NCBI GenBank assembly: GCA_964607865.1 | Contig: CAZSLZ010000082.1 | Coordinates: forward strand, 1-14,646 | DNA length: 14,646 nt | Direction: 5' to 3' | Origin: CAZSLZ01 sp964607865 | Lineage (GTDB): Bacteria > Vulcanimicrobiota > JAJTBE01 > CAZSLZ01 | Shown: positions 13,179-14,646 of the stretch, piece after piece | Layout of the letters: every line of letters begins with the position of its first letter | Numbering within the stretch: the first letter of the stretch is position 1 | Notes under the pieces: model-generated | Told to the model about the DNA's origin: nothing | Databases searched by the model: none | The model's input: only the letters and a program-made list of their open reading frames with translations | Position numbers and translations under genes: made by a program

Positions 13179-14646
13179 CTATGCTTTAATTATAAAGTTC
13201 AATGCCAGGTAAGGGTTTAAAATATCCTGGCTTGAAGAACCCCCTGAATCGGTGTTGTCATCACCCGCATAGTTTGTATATGTAGTGCTTGGCCCGCCGG
13301 TGTCGCCATGGCTATGCGAATAACCGCTTCCGGTATCAGTTCCATCATAGCTGGTATATTTTGTTCCATCTCCCGATGAAGATGGCGAATATTCACCCCA
13401 GCTATATCCTGATTTTCCCGCATACCAGTCAGAAAAAGAATGCCGGTGATAATGGTCATGCCTTGCAAGCTGAGATGTTGACAGGGAGGCGCTGGATGTG
13501 CTGTGGTCATGGTTATGGTAATGCCGGTGGCTTGGAGCAACATGGGTGTGCGATAAATCGATGTCAGCACTCCCCCCGGAACTTCCGAGAGTTTTTGTGG
13601 CGCTTTTTCCCATAGGAAAAACATCCCTCATATCCGGCAAATTAAATGTGGTTGAACCATCCCCGATGCCAAATGTAGTGCCGATTGTTGAAAACAAAGA
13701 CGAATATGTGGTTCTGTTAACTTCTGAACCGTCACACAACAACCAACCCCCGGGAGCCACAGCCCCTCCATACATCATGACCGAACCCACAGGAACTGAA
13801 TCCCCGCCTGCCATTTCCCCCCATTTCACCCCTGCAGTTTCGCCGGAATCCGCCATCAAAACCTGATCGTCAGAGCCAACCCCCACCTTCGCCAATGTGC
13901 TGGCTCCTGTGGCAACCAGCAGATCGCCTTTGGTGTATCCGGTCTGCCCGGTGCCGCCCTTGGTTTCGTCAATTGCGGTTCCCTGCCATTCGCCGCTTGA
14001 TACGGTGCCCAGGGTAGTTATGTTCGTTGAACCATCCCATGTTGACAAGGCTGTGTTTTCCACATTGCCCAGCCCCACATCCGATTTTCCCACGTTGTGG
14101 GGGTTGCCCGATACCTCCTGGCTGTGGGTGTAAGCTGTGTTGTAATTCGTGTGATTATAGGTTGTTTCATGATCCGATACAGCCCCCGCCGGCTCATAAT
14201 CGCCGTCATGATCATGGCTTGTATCGGATTTCCCCTCAAGCAAGGCATCAGTTTCCGACTCGGTATAATACCGGTCGTCGTGGTTATGCCCTGTGTCGCT
14301 TTTGCCGGATAATGCACTGTCTATCTCGGATTCCGTATCATATCTATCGTCGTGGGTGTGCGAAATGTCCGCATAGTCCATATCGTGGTTATGCCCCGTA
14401 TCACTCTTCCCGCCCAGCCCCGAAGTAATTTTATTTGCACTCCAAAGGTCTGTTGACGCCGGGCCGGAATCGTTAATTTCCCGGTGCTTATCGGCGTCCT
14501 CCACGTGGGTTTTCAGGGTCGCCGCCGTGATTTCGTTTACACCGCCAGCATCAAGGGTTGTGTCGGTGTTTTGAGTGTGAAGCAAAGTATGGTCATAGGT
14601 TGTTTCGTGTCCGGTTACGTCCGCATCGCTGCCATCCTCGCCGGGA
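13179..14646 (-). CDS. Tail fibre protein with collar domain and His-rich tip, 5' end cut by window edge
   Basis: At least 488 codons; the frame stays open to the right edge, so the N-terminus is missing. The TTG at 14583-14585 is not the real start: upstream codons read PGEDGSDADVTGHETTYDHT, part of the same repeat style (compare DHETTYNHTNYNTAYTHS further on) and perhaps the end of a collagen-like part. Order seen: fibre repeats with GKSDTGHNHD-type units; a GNPHNVGKSDVGLGNVEN fibre repeat; strands before the collar; the tail collar domain at about 13600-13800 (PVGSVMMYGG, PGGWLLCDG, FGIGDGSTTFNLPDM); and a C-terminal Ser/Gly/His-rich tip (SHRHYHNHDHS, RHDHYHRHS, GYSHSHGD) ending NPYLALNFIIKA. 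HxH clusters in trimeric fibre tips can bind metal, as in T4 gp37. Expected role: receptor binding. Its GC-rich composition matches the hub region rather than the adjacent head genes. Confidence 0.88.
   Translation of the reverse strand, partial: PGEDGSDADVTGHETTYDHTLLHTQNTDTTLDAGGVNEITAATLKTHVEDADKHREINDSGPASTDLWSANKITSGLGGKSDTGHNHDMDYADISHTHDDRYDTESEIDSALSGKSDTGHNHDDRYYTESETDALLEGKSDTSHDHDGDYEPAGAVSDHETTYNHTNYNTAYTHSQEVSGNPHNVGKSDVGLGNVENTALSTWDGSTNITTLGTVSSGEWQGTAIDETKGGTGQTGYTKGDLLVATGASTLAKVGVGSDDQVLMADSGETAGVKWGEMAGGDSVPVGSVMMYGGAVAPGGWLLCDGSEVNRTTYSSLFSTIGTTFGIGDGSTTFNLPDMRDVFPMGKSATKTLGSSGGSADIDLSHTHVAPSHRHYHNHDHSTSSASLSTSQLARHDHYHRHSFSDWYAGKSGYSWGEYSPSSSGDGTKYTSYDGTDTGSGYSHSHGDTGGPSTTYTNYAGDDNTDSGGSSSQDILNPYLALNFIIKA
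14200..14420 (-). repeat. Tandem fibre repeats with GHNHD motif
   Basis: Three successive units contain GKSD[TS][SG]H[ND]HD, two with a following RY[YD]TES-E-DALL/SAL segment. The DNA is visibly similar between units (CGTCGTGG, GGATTC/GGTATAATA areas). This is the phage tail fibre repeat style that makes trimeric shafts. Confidence 0.75.

Noticed and set aside
13217..14428. Several plus- and minus-frame open stretches over the fibre gene
   Set aside because: The fibre frame has recognisable collar and repeat motifs; the others are rich in Cys, Pro and His as typical shadows.
14583..14585. TTG as the true start of the fibre gene
   Set aside because: The frame is open to the window edge and the upstream codons continue the fibre repeat pattern; no ribosome binding site precedes the TTG.

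Overview
The window reads as the structural (virion) gene region of a tailed bacteriophage or prophage, almost entirely on the minus strand, so transcription runs from high to low coordinates. Strong AGGAGG-type ribosome binding sites before nearly every gene, frequent TTG starts, signal peptides without a lipobox and many T-tailed hairpin terminators suggest a Gram-positive, low-to-middle GC host, probably a member of the Bacillota (Clostridia-like). That is an inference from style; no marker gene fixes the taxon. A run of 100 Ns shows this is a draft scaffold.

In order of transcription: a tail fibre with a collar domain and His-rich tip, cut by the right edge (14646-13179); a small coiled-coil protein (13169-12900); a capsid protease with scaffold-like tail (12851-12003); a lambda gpD-like decoration protein (11935-11279); a lambda gpE-like major capsid protein (11260-10235); a DUF1320-like connector (10223-9807); a tail-tube-like protein (9756-8956); an unrecognised helical protein (8884-7775); a probable tail assembly chaperone (7764-7138); a small zinc-ribbon-like protein (7072-6821). 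Then come two convergent genes for exported proteins, 6734-6249 on minus and 5683-6213 on plus, sharing one palindromic terminator; these look like morons. Virion genes resume with a small beta-rich tail protein (5520-5161), a virion protein (5046-4252), a large baseplate-hub-like protein carrying a LamG domain and 18 copies of a 14-residue repeat (4236-1492) and a small OB-like protein (1472-1266).

The left end differs sharply: a very AT-rich AAA_15-type ATPase gene (1199-117) overlaps by one base the start of a second gene, cut by the left edge, whose first 39 codons carry a TOPRIM-like VEGQDD motif. An ATPase/TOPRIM pair attached to the end of a phage module resembles PARIS and split-OLD defence systems and is the best candidate for an undescribed system here.

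Three points stand out in layout. There is no tape measure gene where one is expected. The fibre gene lies upstream of the head genes. Terminator-like hairpins separate many of the structural genes. By eye the window has three composition classes: very AT-rich (1-1235), intermediate (about 5050-13170), and clearly GC-richer (1266-5046 and 13179-14646), suggesting mosaic assembly.
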